A stretch of DNA of 64,000 nt from Microbacterium proteolyticum (GTDB lineage: Bacteria; Actinomycetota; Actinomycetes; Actinomycetales; Microbacteriaceae). Shown here piece by piece: positions 32,768 to 41,481 of the stretch. The notes beneath the pieces were generated by a model. The model was not told the DNA's origin. It saw only the letters and a list, made by a program, of their open reading frames with translations, and made no database searches. The translations under genes were made by a program, and so were the position numbers. Location of the stretch: positions 1,798,001 to 1,862,000 of the forward strand of contig NZ_JAUSZZ010000001.1 in assembly GCF_030818075.1 (NCBI RefSeq). Reading direction: 5' to 3'. How positions within the stretch are numbered: the stretch's first letter is position 1; every line of letters starts with the position of its first letter.

Positions 32768-33892
32768 TCAGGTGCCCGGGGCCGCCCGGTCGAGGCGCAT
32801 GGCGTACGCCCGCGTGAAGACGCCCGCGCCGGGACCGCGCAGCATCGTCCGCAGCGCAGCGGTGCGCATGGCATGGGCGAGCGGGCCCGCGGCGCGCCCC
32901 AGCACCGTGTTGAGGGACGCCAGCCGCGCGGCGTGCCGGGCCGAGGCGAGCCGGTCGCGCTCCCACTGCGCGAGCGGGGTGTCGTCGCCCCGGCGCACCC
33001 AGGGCGCGAGGAGCGGCGCGAGCGTGAGGGCGTCGAGCAGCCCCAGGTTCATGCCCTGACCGCCGATCGGGCTCACCTCGTGGCCGGCGTCGCCCACGAC
33101 GACGATGCGCCCGCGTCGGAGCGCCGGAGCGACCGCCCGTCGCACGCCGAACGTCGAGGCGCCCGCGATGTCGACGGCGACCCCGGCGCGGGCGGCGACG
33201 GCATCGCGGAGGAAGGAGTCGGCATCCGTGACCTCGTCCGATCCTGCCCACGCCACGAGCCGCCGACGGCCCCCGGGAAGCGGGAACGACTCCACGACGC
33301 CGCCGCGCTCGAGGTGCACGCGCGCCACCGGACCCCCGGATGCCTCGACGTCGGCCATGACGTAACGGTCGGGGTAGTGGTGCGTCCGCACGGCGCCGGG
33401 ACGGTAGACGAGCTCGCGCCCCGCCCATCCGGACGCCACGACGACCACGCCGGCGCGCGTCTCGGCGGGCCCGTCGGGTCCCGAGGACGCGACCCGCACG
33501 GCGTCGCGCTCGGGATGCAGCGACGTGACGACGACGCCGCGCCGGACGGGTGGTGCAAAGGCGGTGAGCACCCGCATCGTGTCGCTCTGGGGGAGCGCGG
33601 CGACGTAGGGATGCCGGGCGCGCAGCCGGTCGAAGCGGATCGCGGCCAGCAGCCGCCCGTCGGCGCGCGCCTCGCCCCGCTCGATCCGCACCGCCTCGGC
33701 CCGGATGCCGTCGGTCGCGCCGCAGCTCTCGAGCAGGGCGAGGGCGGGGGAGTGGATGCCGATGGCCCGCGTTCCGCCCCCATCGCTGTCGACCCGCCGG
33801 TCGACGACCTCGACATCGATGCCCCGGGCGCGCAGGTCGGCGGACAGCGCCAGGCCCACCGGACCGGCACCGACGACGAGCACCTCAGGCAT
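32768..33892 (-). CDS. FAD-dependent aromatic-type hydroxylase
   Basis: 374 residues. FAD-binding GxGxxG motif in LVVGAGPVGLALSADLRARG near the N-terminus, the GAGVVVVASG-like second region (RAGVVVVASGWAGRELVY), and the GD motif RIVVVGDAGHEVSPIGGQGM that completes the PHBH-type fold. These enzymes hydroxylate or oxidise aromatic or polyketide rings using NAD(P)H and oxygen. Its ATG overlaps the stop of the methyltransferase (ATGCCTGA), so it is the third gene of the PKS operon. Confidence 0.87.
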   Translation of the reverse strand: MPEVLVVGAGPVGLALSADLRARGIDVEVVDRRVDSDGGGTRAIGIHSPALALLESCGATDGIRAEAVRIERGEARADGRLLAAIRFDRLRARHPYVAALPQSDTMRVLTAFAPPVRRGVVVTSLHPERDAVRVASSGPDGPAETRAGVVVVASGWAGRELVYRPGAVRTHHYPDRYVMADVEASGGPVARVHLERGGVVESFPLPGGRRRLVAWAGSDEVTDADSFLRDAVAARAGVAVDIAGASTFGVRRAVAPALRRGRIVVVGDAGHEVSPIGGQGMNLGLLDALTLAPLLAPWVRRGDDTPLAQWERDRLASARHAARLASLNTVLGRAAGPLAHAMRTAALRTMLRGPGAGVFTRAYAMRLDRAAPGT

Positions 33893-34674
33893 CGGCCCGC
33901 CCTTGGGCGTCGCCGCGCGCCCCGCCGGACACCGCGGCATCCTCGGCCTCCTCGGCCTCCGCATCCGCCCGGCCGCGCGCGACCGCGAGCAGGCGGAACG
34001 GCGCCGGGGTCTGCACCTGCCAGGGGGTTGCCGAGGGCGGCGGCGAGCTCGGGTTCGCGGTAGCTGCGGCGGATCGAGCGCAGCCCGTCCACCCGCAGGA
34101 ACGTCCCGGCCGCCAGGGGAGTGATGCCCACCGCGTACAGGCCGTAGGCCAGGCGTCCGCGCGCGATGTCGGCGTGCAGCACCGCGCCGCGCGAGAGCGC
34201 GAGCGAGTCGTCGGCGAACGCGCGCAGCTCTGCCGCGTCGAGGTGGTGGAGCACGTGGTTGCTCACGACGAGGTCGAACTTCTCGCCCGCCGCGAGGAGC
34301 TCGCGCGAACCCGCCGCGACGAAGCGCCCCCCCGGCCGGCTGCGTTCGCGGGCGGCCTCGAGCGCGCGGGGGTCGGGGTCGGCGCCCACCCATTCCACAT
34401 CGAGGCCGTCGCGCGCGGCGAGGCCGGCGAGACGGACCACCACGTCGCCCCCGCCGCAGCCGAGGTCGAGCACTCGGGCGGGGCGGGCGAGAGCGCGCAG
34501 CTCCGGCCGCACGCGCGTGCGGTAGACGCGCCCCCACGCCGACACGAGCCGGTTCACCGTGTCGAACCGGCGGTAGGTGGCTGCCAGGGCACGCGGGTCG
34601 CAGTCGGGGTCGTCCATGAGCTCGGTCAGAGCCGTGTCGCGCCGCGCGAGCCCGTGGCCGGCGCGAGTGCTCAC
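33885..34674 (-). pseudogene. Class I SAM-dependent methyltransferase, single-base frameshift
   Basis: Start GTG 34674 overlaps the PKS stop (GTGA). The SAM-binding motif ARVLDLGCGGGDVVVRLAG and the following acidic EWVGADPDP are clear, then FDLVVSNHVLHHL. After ELAAALGNP the frame shifts within a run of five C on the coding strand (34023-34027). Removing one C gives the natural end WQVQTPAPFRLLAVARGRAD and a stop that overlaps the next gene start. Total length minus one is divisible by three. Probably methylates the polyketide product. Either a sequencing error or a mutation that lengthens and scrambles the C-terminus. Confidence 0.8.
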
Positions 34675-35765
34675 GCCGTCGCGCGGCGGACGGTGATCTT
34701 CGCCGCCTCCACCGTGAGCCCCGGTCCGAACGCCAGCGCAGCCACCTGATCGCCCTCGATGCGGGCGCCGTCGGCGAGCAGGTCGCGCAGGATGAACAGC
34801 AGCGTCGCGCTCGACATGTTGCCGTGGCGGCGCAGCACGTCGCGCGAGGGCGCGAGGGCTGCGGCATCCAGGCCCAGGGCGTTCTCCACTCGGTCGAGGA
34901 TGCTGCGCCCGCCCGGGTGCACCGCCCACGCGTCGACCCGGTCGAGATCTCCCACCACATCGGCGGCGATGGCCGAGATCTCCCGCCCGATGATGCGCGG
35001 CACCTCGGGGGTCAGCGTCATCTCGAACCCCGAATCGCCCACGGTCCAGGCCATGTCCTTCTCGCCCTCGTCGGTGACGTGGGTGGCGAACCCGTCCAGG
35101 TCGAGGCCGTCGTGCGAGGAGTCTCCGGATGCCACGACCGCGGCGCCGGCGCCGTCGGCGAACACCGAGGCGGCGACGATCTGGTCGGGGTGCGACGAGG
35201 TCTGCCAGTGCAGGGAGCACAGCTCCGCGCAGGCGACCAGCACGACGGCGGTGGGATCGGCGGTGACGATGCGTGCCGCGAGGCGCAGCGCCGGGATGGC
35301 GGCCGCGCAGCCGATGAAGCCGAGGTGGTAGCGCTCGACGCTCGGCGAGAGGCCGAGGTCGCGCACGAGGTGGTAGTCGGGGCCCGGGGCGAACATGCCG
35401 GTGCACGACACCGTGACGACGTGGGTCACGGCATCCCGCCCGTATCCCGACCCGGCGATCGCCGCGCGCGAGGCCTCCGCGAACAGGGCGGGCGCGGTAC
35501 GGCGGTACTCGTCGTTGCGGGCGCCGGTGGGGGGCATGAGCAGGGTGTCGCCGTCGCGCACGCCGAGGCCGTCGCCGGCTCGCCCGGCCAGCTGCGGCAG
35601 CACCACGTGCCGGGTGTCGATCGCGGCGGCGTCGAAGGCCGCGCCCACCAGACGTTGGCTCTTCCGGTCGAAGCCGGGCTGCGCGGCGAACAGGTCGCGC
35701 AGGGTGGCCTGCTCCACGCGCGTGTCGGGCAGCGCCGTGCCGATCGAGAGGATGCGCGCGGTCAT
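34671..35765 (-). CDS. Type III polyketide synthase
   Basis: 364 residues, normal for the chalcone-synthase-like family. The catalytic triad is intact: Cys153 in YHLGFIGCAAAIPAL, His283 in WAVHPGG and Asn316 in RRHGNMSSAT; the GFGPG-like end is FGPGLTVEAAKI. It condenses an acyl-CoA starter with malonyl-CoA units to give a resorcinol, pyrone or similar ring; the product is not predictable here. Followed by a coupled methyltransferase and FAD hydroxylase, with a UbiA gene opposite, a set seen in lipid-quinone-like type III PKS clusters. Confidence 0.93.
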   Translation of the reverse strand: MTARILSIGTALPDTRVEQATLRDLFAAQPGFDRKSQRLVGAAFDAAAIDTRHVVLPQLAGRAGDGLGVRDGDTLLMPPTGARNDEYRRTAPALFAEASRAAIAGSGYGRDAVTHVVTVSCTGMFAPGPDYHLVRDLGLSPSVERYHLGFIGCAAAIPALRLAARIVTADPTAVVLVACAELCSLHWQTSSHPDQIVAASVFADGAGAAVVASGDSSHDGLDLDGFATHVTDEGEKDMAWTVGDSGFEMTLTPEVPRIIGREISAIAADVVGDLDRVDAWAVHPGGRSILDRVENALGLDAAALAPSRDVLRRHGNMSSATLLFILRDLLADGARIEGDQVAALAFGPGLTVEAAKITVRRATA

Positions 35766-35885
35766 GTCTCACTGTAGGCATGCCCTCCGGCACCCGGCGC
35801 GGGGATGGCGCGCCGTGGGCACGGCGTCTATGGTGCCGTGCGACCCGAGAGCGTGCGGGTCGTCTCGCGTCCGGTCACGGGTTGT

Positions 35886-35923
35886 CAACCGGGTGAAGGG
35901 GAAGGTCTCGGCGGGCCTACGGT
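35886..35923 (+). promoter_or_regulatory. Two-block promoter-like motif (23-base spacing)
   Basis: TTGTCAACCGG, with 23 bases from its CAACCGG part to CCTACGGT, containing TACGGT, before the membrane protein gene at 35951. Confidence 0.5.
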
Positions 35924-35950
35924 GGCGCTTCCTCTCGAAAGGATGCCGCC

Positions 35951-36283
35951 ATGACCGGTCCCCGCCGTACCGACCCCACGCGGGTGAGGAACCAGAACGC
36001 CGTGCAGAGTCCCGACCGCCGCGTCTGGCTGCTCGCGTCCGGTCTCCTCGCCCTCATCGCGATCGTGCTGTTCGCCTTCTCGATCCCCATCGTTGCCGCG
36101 TGGGCGTGGATCGGCATCGCCTTCCAGGTCGCGATCTTCGCGGCGCTCCTCGTCAACGGCCTCGGCGGGCGCCGCAGTGCGTACCAGGGCTACATCTTCG
36201 CCGTGCTCTTCTGCGTTCAGGCCGCCGTGGCGCTCCTGGTGATCGTGGTCATCGCGATCGCGGCCTGGCGGCCGGCGGGCTGA
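35951..36283 (+). CDS. Small integral membrane protein
   Basis: 110 residues from ATG 35951, with GAAAGGATGCCGCC upstream. Hydrophilic first 24 residues, then three membrane helices: VWLLASGLLALIAIVLFAFS, IVAAWAWIGIAFQVAIFAAL and IFAVLFCVQAAVALLVIVV. No domain recognised. Its two-block promoter suggests a stress-linked role. A 19-base perfect hairpin follows. Confidence 0.75.
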   Translation: MTGPRRTDPTRVRNQNAVQSPDRRVWLLASGLLALIAIVLFAFSIPIVAAWAWIGIAFQVAIFAALLVNGLGGRRSAYQGYIFAVLFCVQAAVALLVIVVIAIAAWRPAG

Positions 36284-36295
36284 GCGTCCGCACCG

Positions 36296-36340
36296 ACGCG
36301 ACGAGCGCCGCCCGGGGGATGCGGGCGGCGCTCGTCGCGT
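36296..36340. terminator. Strong bidirectional terminator
   Basis: Perfect 19-base arms (36296-36314, 36322-36340) around a 7-base loop, between converging genes. Confidence 0.88.
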
Positions 36341-36358
36341 TCGTCGCGGTGGGGCCGG

Positions 36359-37198
36359 TCAGAGGATGGGCCTGCCGCCCGTGACGGCGACGCGGGCGCC
36401 GGAGACGTAGCTGGCCTCGTCGGAGGCGAGCAGCACGTACACCGGCGCGAGTTCGGCGGGCTGGCCGGGGCGTCCCATCGGCACCTGCTGGCCGAAGCTC
36501 TCCACCTTCTCAGGCGGCATCGTCGCGGGGATGAGTGGCGTCCACACCGGACCCGGCGCGACGCTGTTGGCCCGGATGCCGCGCTCCGCGAGCAACTGCG
36601 CGAGGGAGGCGGTCATGTTGGCGATCGCCGCCTTGGTCGCTGCGTACGGCAGCAGCTGCGGCGAGGGCATGTCGGAGTTCACGGAGCTCGACGCGATGAT
36701 CGACGCGCCTTCCTTCAGGTGCGGCAGGGCGGCCTTGACGAGGTGGAAGTACGCGCTGACGTTCGTCGCCCACGTGTAGTCCCACTCGCTGTCCTCGATC
36801 TCTTCGAGGGTGTCGTGGCTCATCTGGAAAGCGGCGTTCACGACGAGCACGTCGAGCTTTCCGAGGTGCTGCACCGTCTGCGCGACGAGGTCGCGGCAGT
36901 GCGCGGGGTCGGACACGTCGCCGGGCAGCAGGATCGCGCGGCGGCCGGCGTCCTCGACGAACCGGCGGGCCTCCTCGGCATCCTCGTGTTCGTTCAGATA
37001 GGCGATCGCGACATCCGCGCCCTCGCGGGCGTATGCCAGGGCGACGGCCTTGCCGATGCCGCTGTCGCCGCCGGTGATCAGCGCGACCTTGCCGTCGAGA
37101 CGGCCGGAGCCGCGGTAGCTGTCCACGCCGTAATCGGGCCGCGGGTCCATCTCGTGATCGGAACCGGGCACCTCTTGCTGCTGGGCGGGCTGTGACAT
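36359..37198 (-). CDS. SDR oxidoreductase, general-stress type (paralog of 9263)
   Basis: 279 residues from ATG 37198. N-terminal extension (PGSDHEMDPRPDYGVDSYRG) like the gene at 9263, then ITGGDSGIGKAVALAYAREG, NAAFQ in place of NAG, and SSSVNSDMPSPQLLPYAATK with the Ser-Tyr-Lys active site. The C-terminal SYVSGARVAVTGGRPIL is typical. Glucose/ribitol-dehydrogenase-like; the substrate is unknown. The upstream region keeps the CAACCCT block at the fixed distance. Confidence 0.9.
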   Translation of the reverse strand: MSQPAQQQEVPGSDHEMDPRPDYGVDSYRGSGRLDGKVALITGGDSGIGKAVALAYAREGADVAIAYLNEHEDAEEARRFVEDAGRRAILLPGDVSDPAHCRDLVAQTVQHLGKLDVLVVNAAFQMSHDTLEEIEDSEWDYTWATNVSAYFHLVKAALPHLKEGASIIASSSVNSDMPSPQLLPYAATKAAIANMTASLAQLLAERGIRANSVAPGPVWTPLIPATMPPEKVESFGQQVPMGRPGQPAELAPVYVLLASDEASYVSGARVAVTGGRPIL

Positions 37199-37225
37199 CT
37201 CTGCCTCCTCGGGGTCGGGTCCCCC

Positions 37226-37262
37226 ACTCCACCCGCCCGGCGAGGTGCGCGCACGAGGGTTG
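37226..37262 (-). promoter_or_regulatory. Two-block motif upstream of the SDR gene
   Basis: Minus strand: TGTCAACCCT, with 22 bases from its CAACCCT part to GGTGGAGT (TGGAGT in the -10 position). Confidence 0.45.
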
Positions 37263-37278
37263 ACAGCCCTGCGGCGCG

Positions 37279-37440
37279 TCAGAGCACGCGCGCGCCCGTC
37301 CCGTGCGGCACGGGATCGATGTCGAACTCGAACGGCGAGGGTGCACCGCTCCAGAGGTCGAGGTCGAGGGCGTCGGGCAGGGCGAGATGCTCGCCGTGCA
37401 CGAGGGTGATCGCGTCGGGAAGGCGGATGCCGGATGTCAT
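37279..37440 (-). CDS. Possible small acidic protein
   Basis: 53 residues from ATG 37440. GIRLPDAITLVHGEHLALPD then LDLDLWSGAPSPFEFDIDP reads like real coding sequence with high GC at third positions, but no homolog is recognised. A longer start at 37512 is possible. It lies between the SDR and a glycosyltransferase on the same strand. It could instead be chance. Confidence 0.4.
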   Translation of the reverse strand: MTSGIRLPDAITLVHGEHLALPDALDLDLWSGAPSPFEFDIDPVPHGTGARVL

Positions 37441-37524
37441 GGCATCCACGATCCGCCCCCGACCCTGAGGTCCGCACCGTTCGTCCGCGACGTCGGCGCA
37501 AGATGTCCGCAAGGGCGCCCCGGG

Positions 37525-38721
37525 TCAGGCCGCGAGGGCCTCGGGCAGGAGCAGCCCGGCGATGGCGCCGCGGTAGTCGTCGATCATGCGGCGGCGGTCG
37601 AGGCGCGGGCGGGCGTCGAGGGCCGCCGCGCGCAGAGCCGTGCGGCACGCCAGCGCGTCGTCCCACGCCGCGGCGACGGCATCCTCGTCGCGGGGGGTGA
37701 TCAGCCCGAAGCCGTGCACCACGCGCGCGGCGTCGCCCACGTCGGTGGTCACGGGCACGGCTCCGGATGCCGCCCCCTCGGCCAGGCACAACGGCGACGC
37801 CTCACCGAAGGCGCTGGTGAGGGCGACGACGTCGGCGGCGCGGTAGAGCTCGGGCATGTCTTCGCGGAGCCCCAGCGGATGCAGATTCGCTCCGGCATCC
37901 ACGCCGCTCTCCGCCCGCAGGGCGAGGAAGGCGGGATTGTCGGTGGTCATGCCCGCCCCGCAGACGACGTAGTGCGCCGCCGGTGTGCGGCGCGCGTGGC
38001 GGGCGACGGCCCGCAGGAACAGCCCCGGGTCCTTCATCGCGTCGAAGCGCGCGGCGAGCATGATGACGGGCGCGGCTTCCGTGATGCCGAGGTCGGCGCG
38101 GATGCGTCGACGCTCGGCGCGCGTGCCCGGGCGGAAGCGGCGCGTGTCGATGCCGTTGCCGATGACCCAGGAGTTCTCGGCGGCGACGCCCGCGCGGGCG
38201 TACGCGGCGGCGGTGGACTCCGCGCACGCGATCGTGGCCGTCACGGCGCCCGACGCGGCCGCATCGCCCAGCCAGCCGAGGGCGGGACCCGAATGGGTCG
38301 GGTCGGAGCGGTGGAGGCACGCGGCCACGGGGCGGTCGGGGAGAAGCCCCGCGCGCTGCAGGGCGACGACGAGGCTCAGGGGCTGCTCCTTGAGCGACAG
38401 GACGACGTCCGCCTCGGCGATGAGCGCCGCGGCGCGGTGCAGTTCCTCACGCGTGAACTCCTCGGGAGCGAGGGGACGGTCCCCGGCGATGCGATCGAAG
38501 GTGTCGATGGACACCCCCGCGGCGCGCAGCCGGCGGAAGCGGGTGTCGTCACGCGCGAGTTGCAGGGAGGCGTCGCGTCGGGCCGCCGACGTCAGGGAGA
38601 GCACGCGGTGCTGTTGCCGCCCGTCGCGGGCCAGGCCCGCCACCACGTCGGAGTGCAGGATGCGGGCGCCTCCGGCGAAGAAGCCCTCGTACAACGACAG
38701 CACACGGACGGGTCGAGTCAT
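37525..38721 (-). CDS. Group 1 (GT4-like) glycosyltransferase
   Basis: 398 residues from ATG 38721, with GGAGGCGCCCCG before it. GT-B fold: RVLSLYEGFFAGGARILHSD with the Gly-rich acceptor side, then VIGNGIDTRRFRPGT and VIMLAARFDAMKDPGLFLRA at the start of the C-terminal domain, and the donor-binding RAADVVALTSAFGEASPLCL with its E-x7-E-type spacing (GEASPLCLAEGAASG). Donor and acceptor are unknown. No membrane segment. It seems to be transcribed alone. Confidence 0.85.
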   Translation of the reverse strand: MTRPVRVLSLYEGFFAGGARILHSDVVAGLARDGRQQHRVLSLTSAARRDASLQLARDDTRFRRLRAAGVSIDTFDRIAGDRPLAPEEFTREELHRAAALIAEADVVLSLKEQPLSLVVALQRAGLLPDRPVAACLHRSDPTHSGPALGWLGDAAASGAVTATIACAESTAAAYARAGVAAENSWVIGNGIDTRRFRPGTRAERRRIRADLGITEAAPVIMLAARFDAMKDPGLFLRAVARHARRTPAAHYVVCGAGMTTDNPAFLALRAESGVDAGANLHPLGLREDMPELYRAADVVALTSAFGEASPLCLAEGAASGAVPVTTDVGDAARVVHGFGLITPRDEDAVAAAWDDALACRTALRAAALDARPRLDRRRMIDDYRGAIAGLLLPEALAA

Positions 38722-38856
38722 CGGGGCGCCTCCGGGGTGGGGATCCAGCACCGCGGTCGCGGTCGTCCCATGCTGCGGTCTCGGCCCCGAGTCGTGGGTT
38801 ACGCCCGGACGACCATCCAGTGAACGCCCGGTCACGCCCCCGTGCACCGCGAAAAC

Positions 38857-38895
38857 CGACGCGCCGACCCCCGGGGAAAGGGGGCCGACGCGTCG
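38857..38895. terminator. Terminator-like hairpin
   Basis: 16-base arms (38857-38872, 38880-38895) with two mismatches around GGGGAAA. Together with the next hairpin it occupies the 300-base gap 38722-39021, which holds no gene I can support. Confidence 0.5.
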
Positions 38896-38977
38896 GGGGC
38901 GGCTGGTGGGTCAGGTGCGGCGCGTGGGCGCCTCCGCGTCACCGACGACGCGGCGACGCGGCCACGGCCGGCGCGAC

Positions 38978-39014
38978 CGCGGGACGCCGGCACAACACGT
39001 ACCGGCGTCCCGCG
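38978..39014 (-). terminator. Terminator hairpin of the holin/DUF3618 operon
   Basis: Perfect 13-base arms (38978-38990, 39002-39014) with an 11-base loop, just after the DUF3618 stop. Confidence 0.8.
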
Positions 39015-39021
39015 GCGCCCC

Positions 39022-39585
39022 TCACGCGTCGCGGACGGTGCCCCCGGCATCCTGCGCGCGGTCGCGCACGGTCGAGGCGGCGTCCGCAGACTCGTCTTTG
39101 ACGTGTGCGACGGCTTCGGTGGCGCGGTCCTTCACAGCGGCCGCGGCATCCTGCACCGGCTCCTTCAGGTCGTCGGCGATCTCCCGGGCGACGTCTTTCG
39201 CCTGGTCCACCAGCGGCTGCGCCTTGTCCTTCGCCTTCGCGGCCGCGTCGCGCTCGGCGCTGCTGGCCGGGATGAGCGACGCGAGCACGAGACCGGCGCC
39301 GAACGCGACGAGTCCGACGGCGAGAGGATTGCCCTTCGCCTTGTCGGTCGCGTGGTGGGCTGCGTCGCCGGCATGGTGGACGAGATCGGATGCCGCCGAC
39401 CCGGTGTCGTCGGCGACGCCCATCACGTGATCCCGCACCCGGCCCACAGCGGCCTGCACCTTGTTCTTCTGGCGCTCGACGATCTTCGCGGGCGTCACCT
39501 TGTCGGCGAGGGCGTCCACATCGGACCCCAGCTCGGCGCGCGTGCGCTCGATGTCGGCGCGGATGGCCTCCGGTGAATCGGTCAT
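39022..39585 (-). CDS. DUF3618-type protein with long helical tail
   Basis: 187 residues from ATG 39585, overlapping the upstream stop (ATGA). The DUF3618 start SPEAIRADIERTRAELGSDV and DALADKVTPAKIVERQKNKV is followed by one membrane segment (LAVGLVAFGAGLVLASLIPA) and a long charged Ala-rich helix (AREIADDLKEPVQDAAAAV) similar to YtxH or LEA-like tails. Third gene of an operon whose members commonly respond to envelope or osmotic stress in actinobacteria. Exact function unknown. Confidence 0.85.
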   Translation of the reverse strand: MTDSPEAIRADIERTRAELGSDVDALADKVTPAKIVERQKNKVQAAVGRVRDHVMGVADDTGSAASDLVHHAGDAAHHATDKAKGNPLAVGLVAFGAGLVLASLIPASSAERDAAAKAKDKAQPLVDQAKDVAREIADDLKEPVQDAAAAVKDRATEAVAHVKDESADAASTVRDRAQDAGGTVRDA

Positions 39586-39995
39586 CGGTTCTCCTCGTTC
39601 CTGGTGAATGTTTCCGGGATCTCCTGCAGGGTCGCCGCCGTCTGCGGCACGCCCTGCACCTTCTTCAGCTGGGTGCGACCGACCGTGAACAGGATGGCGC
39701 CGATCACGGCCCAGATCACGGCGACGATCACGGCCGACCAGCCCTCGCCCACGAGAGTCGCGAGAGCGGCCCACAGGGCGATCGACAGGAAGAGCACGGC
39801 CATCCCGGCGGCGTACCCGGCACCGCCCAGCAGGCCTGCGCCCTTCGCCGACTGCGTCGCCGACTCACGGACCTCGGCTTTGGCGAGCGCGAGTTCCTGC
39901 CGCATGAGCGTCGACATGTCGCGGGTGACCTCGCCGACGAGCTCGCCGAGCGACGTGGTCGCGGCGCGTCGTTCAGACGGTGTCGGATCGGTCAT
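39582..39995 (-). CDS. Phage-holin-family (DUF1469-like) membrane protein
   Basis: 137 residues from ATG 39995; the frame allows an earlier ATG at 40010. An amphipathic start, TSLGELVGEVTRDMSTLMRQ and ELALAKAEVRESATQSAKGA, precedes two membrane helices (GYAAGMAVLFLSIALWAAL, GWSAVIVAVIWAVIGAILF). The family is called phage holin only by similarity; in actinobacteria it is a cellular membrane protein found with DUF3618 genes. Overlaps both neighbours (23 bases upstream, 4 downstream). Confidence 0.85.
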   Translation of the reverse strand: MTDPTPSERRAATTSLGELVGEVTRDMSTLMRQELALAKAEVRESATQSAKGAGLLGGAGYAAGMAVLFLSIALWAALATLVGEGWSAVIVAVIWAVIGAILFTVGRTQLKKVQGVPQTAATLQEIPETFTRNEENR

Positions 39996-40803
39996 GCGAT
40001 CCCTCCTCACGGGTGCCCTCGAGCCGGGCCGCCGACTCGCTGTACAGCGGCGGGTCGCCCCCGTCGACGTCGGCGATCAGTCCGGTGTCGTCCCGGCCCG
40101 ATCCGACGAACGCGGTGTCGCCGACGACACCGTCGGGGGCCGTGGCCTCGAACGGCGGGGTGCTCGTCGCGACGCCGCCGGCAACGGGCGCCGCTGCGCC
40201 GGGCAGCGGAGGCGGGTTCCCGACCGATCGTGCTGCCGCGTCGGCCTGTGCGAAGCGGGGACCACCCAGAGAGCCCGACTCACCCGACGACGACCCGGAT
40301 GCCGCGCCGGCGGCGATGGCGCGGCTGAGGCGCCCCACCACCACGCCCGCGATGGCGGCGACGGCGATGAAGGTGCCGGGGCGGCGCCGCGCGAACGACG
40401 TCACCTCCTGCAGCAGCTGCTGCGGGTCGCGGTCGCCCAGCCATCCGCCCACCGTGGAGAGGTGTCCTGCGGCCCGACGGACCAGGTCACCCGCCATTCC
40501 GCCGTTCTCGTCGGCGTCTGCCATGCGTGACAGGTCGCTGCCGATCGAGCCCAGCCCGTCGGCCAGCCGACGCTGCTGGGTCGCCGCCTGGTCCGACAGC
40601 TCCCTGCCCGACTGGGAGACGATCTCGCCGAACCTCGCCTTGGCCTCGCCCGCGACGGCGGCCGCCTCGTGCTTGCCGGTCTCGGCGACGCCGCGAGCGG
40701 CGTCGCCCGCGGTGCGGGTCACCTCCGATGCCTCGTGCGCAGCGGTCTTCGCCTTCGCGGCCCCGCCGGTGTCCTCGTCGTTCGACATGTTGATCTGCGA
40801 CAT
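39973..40803 (-). CDS. Membrane protein, first gene of the holin/DUF3618 operon
   Basis: 276 residues from ATG 40803, with GGAAGGAGCGACC before it. N-terminal 150 residues form an Ala-rich helical region (AAHEASEVTRTAGDAARGVA, EIVSQSGRELSDQAATQQRR) reaching a single membrane segment, TFIAVAAIAGVVVGRLSRAI. The C-terminal 100 residues are Gly/Pro/Ser-rich and disordered, ending in acidic DVDGGDPPLYSESAARLEG. No enzyme motif. A 23-base-spaced version of the two-block motif precedes it. Confidence 0.8.
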   Translation of the reverse strand: MSQINMSNDEDTGGAAKAKTAAHEASEVTRTAGDAARGVAETGKHEAAAVAGEAKARFGEIVSQSGRELSDQAATQQRRLADGLGSIGSDLSRMADADENGGMAGDLVRRAAGHLSTVGGWLGDRDPQQLLQEVTSFARRRPGTFIAVAAIAGVVVGRLSRAIAAGAASGSSSGESGSLGGPRFAQADAAARSVGNPPPLPGAAAPVAGGVATSTPPFEATAPDGVVGDTAFVGSGRDDTGLIADVDGGDPPLYSESAARLEGTREEGSHDRSDTV

Positions 40804-40834
40804 GGTCGCTCCTTCCGTCTGTCTGACGGGCTCC

Positions 40835-40872
40835 GGTTTAGGGGCGCGAGCAGTGGTCTGCCGCGGGCCTTG
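40835..40872 (-). promoter_or_regulatory. Two-block promoter-like motif (23-base spacing)
   Basis: Minus strand: GCAAGGCC, with 23 bases from its CAAGGCC part to CCTAAACC, before the three-gene membrane operon. Confidence 0.45.
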
Positions 40873-40998
40873 CGTCGCCTCCGGTCGCGTGCAACGCGCG
40901 AGACGGCCGTCCGTCAGCGCCATCCGGCCAGCGCCATGCCGACGCGCCGGAGCGCAAGCGGCGCGTGCTCCAAGCGGAACTGGGTACGATCGGGCGTC

Positions 40999-41451
40999 GT
41001 GCACACCTCATCCGGGACTTCCGCGTCACCCGTCATCGGGTCGACGCTCGGGCGTGCCCTCCTCGCCTACGGGGAGGCGCGCCGCATCGCCGCGGCCGAG
41101 GCGCGCCGCGAGCTGGCCCTCAACGAGCTGGACGCACGCGCTCTGCTCTTCGTCGCCGAGAATCCGGGGGCACGCCCCTCGCACGTGCGCGACCACCTGG
41201 GCATCACCTCGGCCGGCGTGACGACCTTGATCGACCGTCTCGTCCAGCGCGGCGCGGTCCGGCGAGACCTCGACGACGACGACCGTCGCGTCAACCACAT
41301 CACGGCGACGGTCGACCTCGACACCCCGCCCTGGTGCGCGCTGCGCGCCTTCGACGCGCGCATCGAGGAGGCGATCGCCGACGTCGATACCGCCGACGCG
41401 AGACGGATGGCCGCCCTCCTGGCTCTGATCGTCGAGGCCGTGGGGCGCTGA
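40999..41451 (+). CDS. MarR-family regulator
   Basis: 150 residues from GTG 40999; TACGAT lies 9 bases upstream, so the transcript is nearly leaderless. The winged helix is complete: ALNELDARALLFVAENPG, the recognition part HVRDHLGITSAGVTTLIDRL and the wing GAVRRDLDDDDRRVNHITAT. MarR proteins are dimeric repressors released by small molecules or oxidation. It is divergent from the holin/DUF3618 operon, which it may control. The ORF can be extended far upstream, but that part overlaps the operon on the other strand. Confidence 0.82.
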   Translation: MHTSSGTSASPVIGSTLGRALLAYGEARRIAAAEARRELALNELDARALLFVAENPGARPSHVRDHLGITSAGVTTLIDRLVQRGAVRRDLDDDDRRVNHITATVDLDTPPWCALRAFDARIEEAIADVDTADARRMAALLALIVEAVGR

Positions 41452-41481
41452 CGACGTCTTCGGCCGCCCGGTCCTCAGGCC

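Noticed and set aside
33073..35793. A 906-codon minus-strand fusion frame across the PKS, methyltransferase and hydroxylase genes
   Set aside because: It is in frame only for the first part of the methyltransferase; the long extension results from the frameshift and from antisense or shifted reading of neighbours.
39582..39995. Prophage, on the basis of a holin-like gene
   Set aside because: The gene sits with DUF3618 and other cellular envelope genes; no phage structural, integrase or lysin gene is present.
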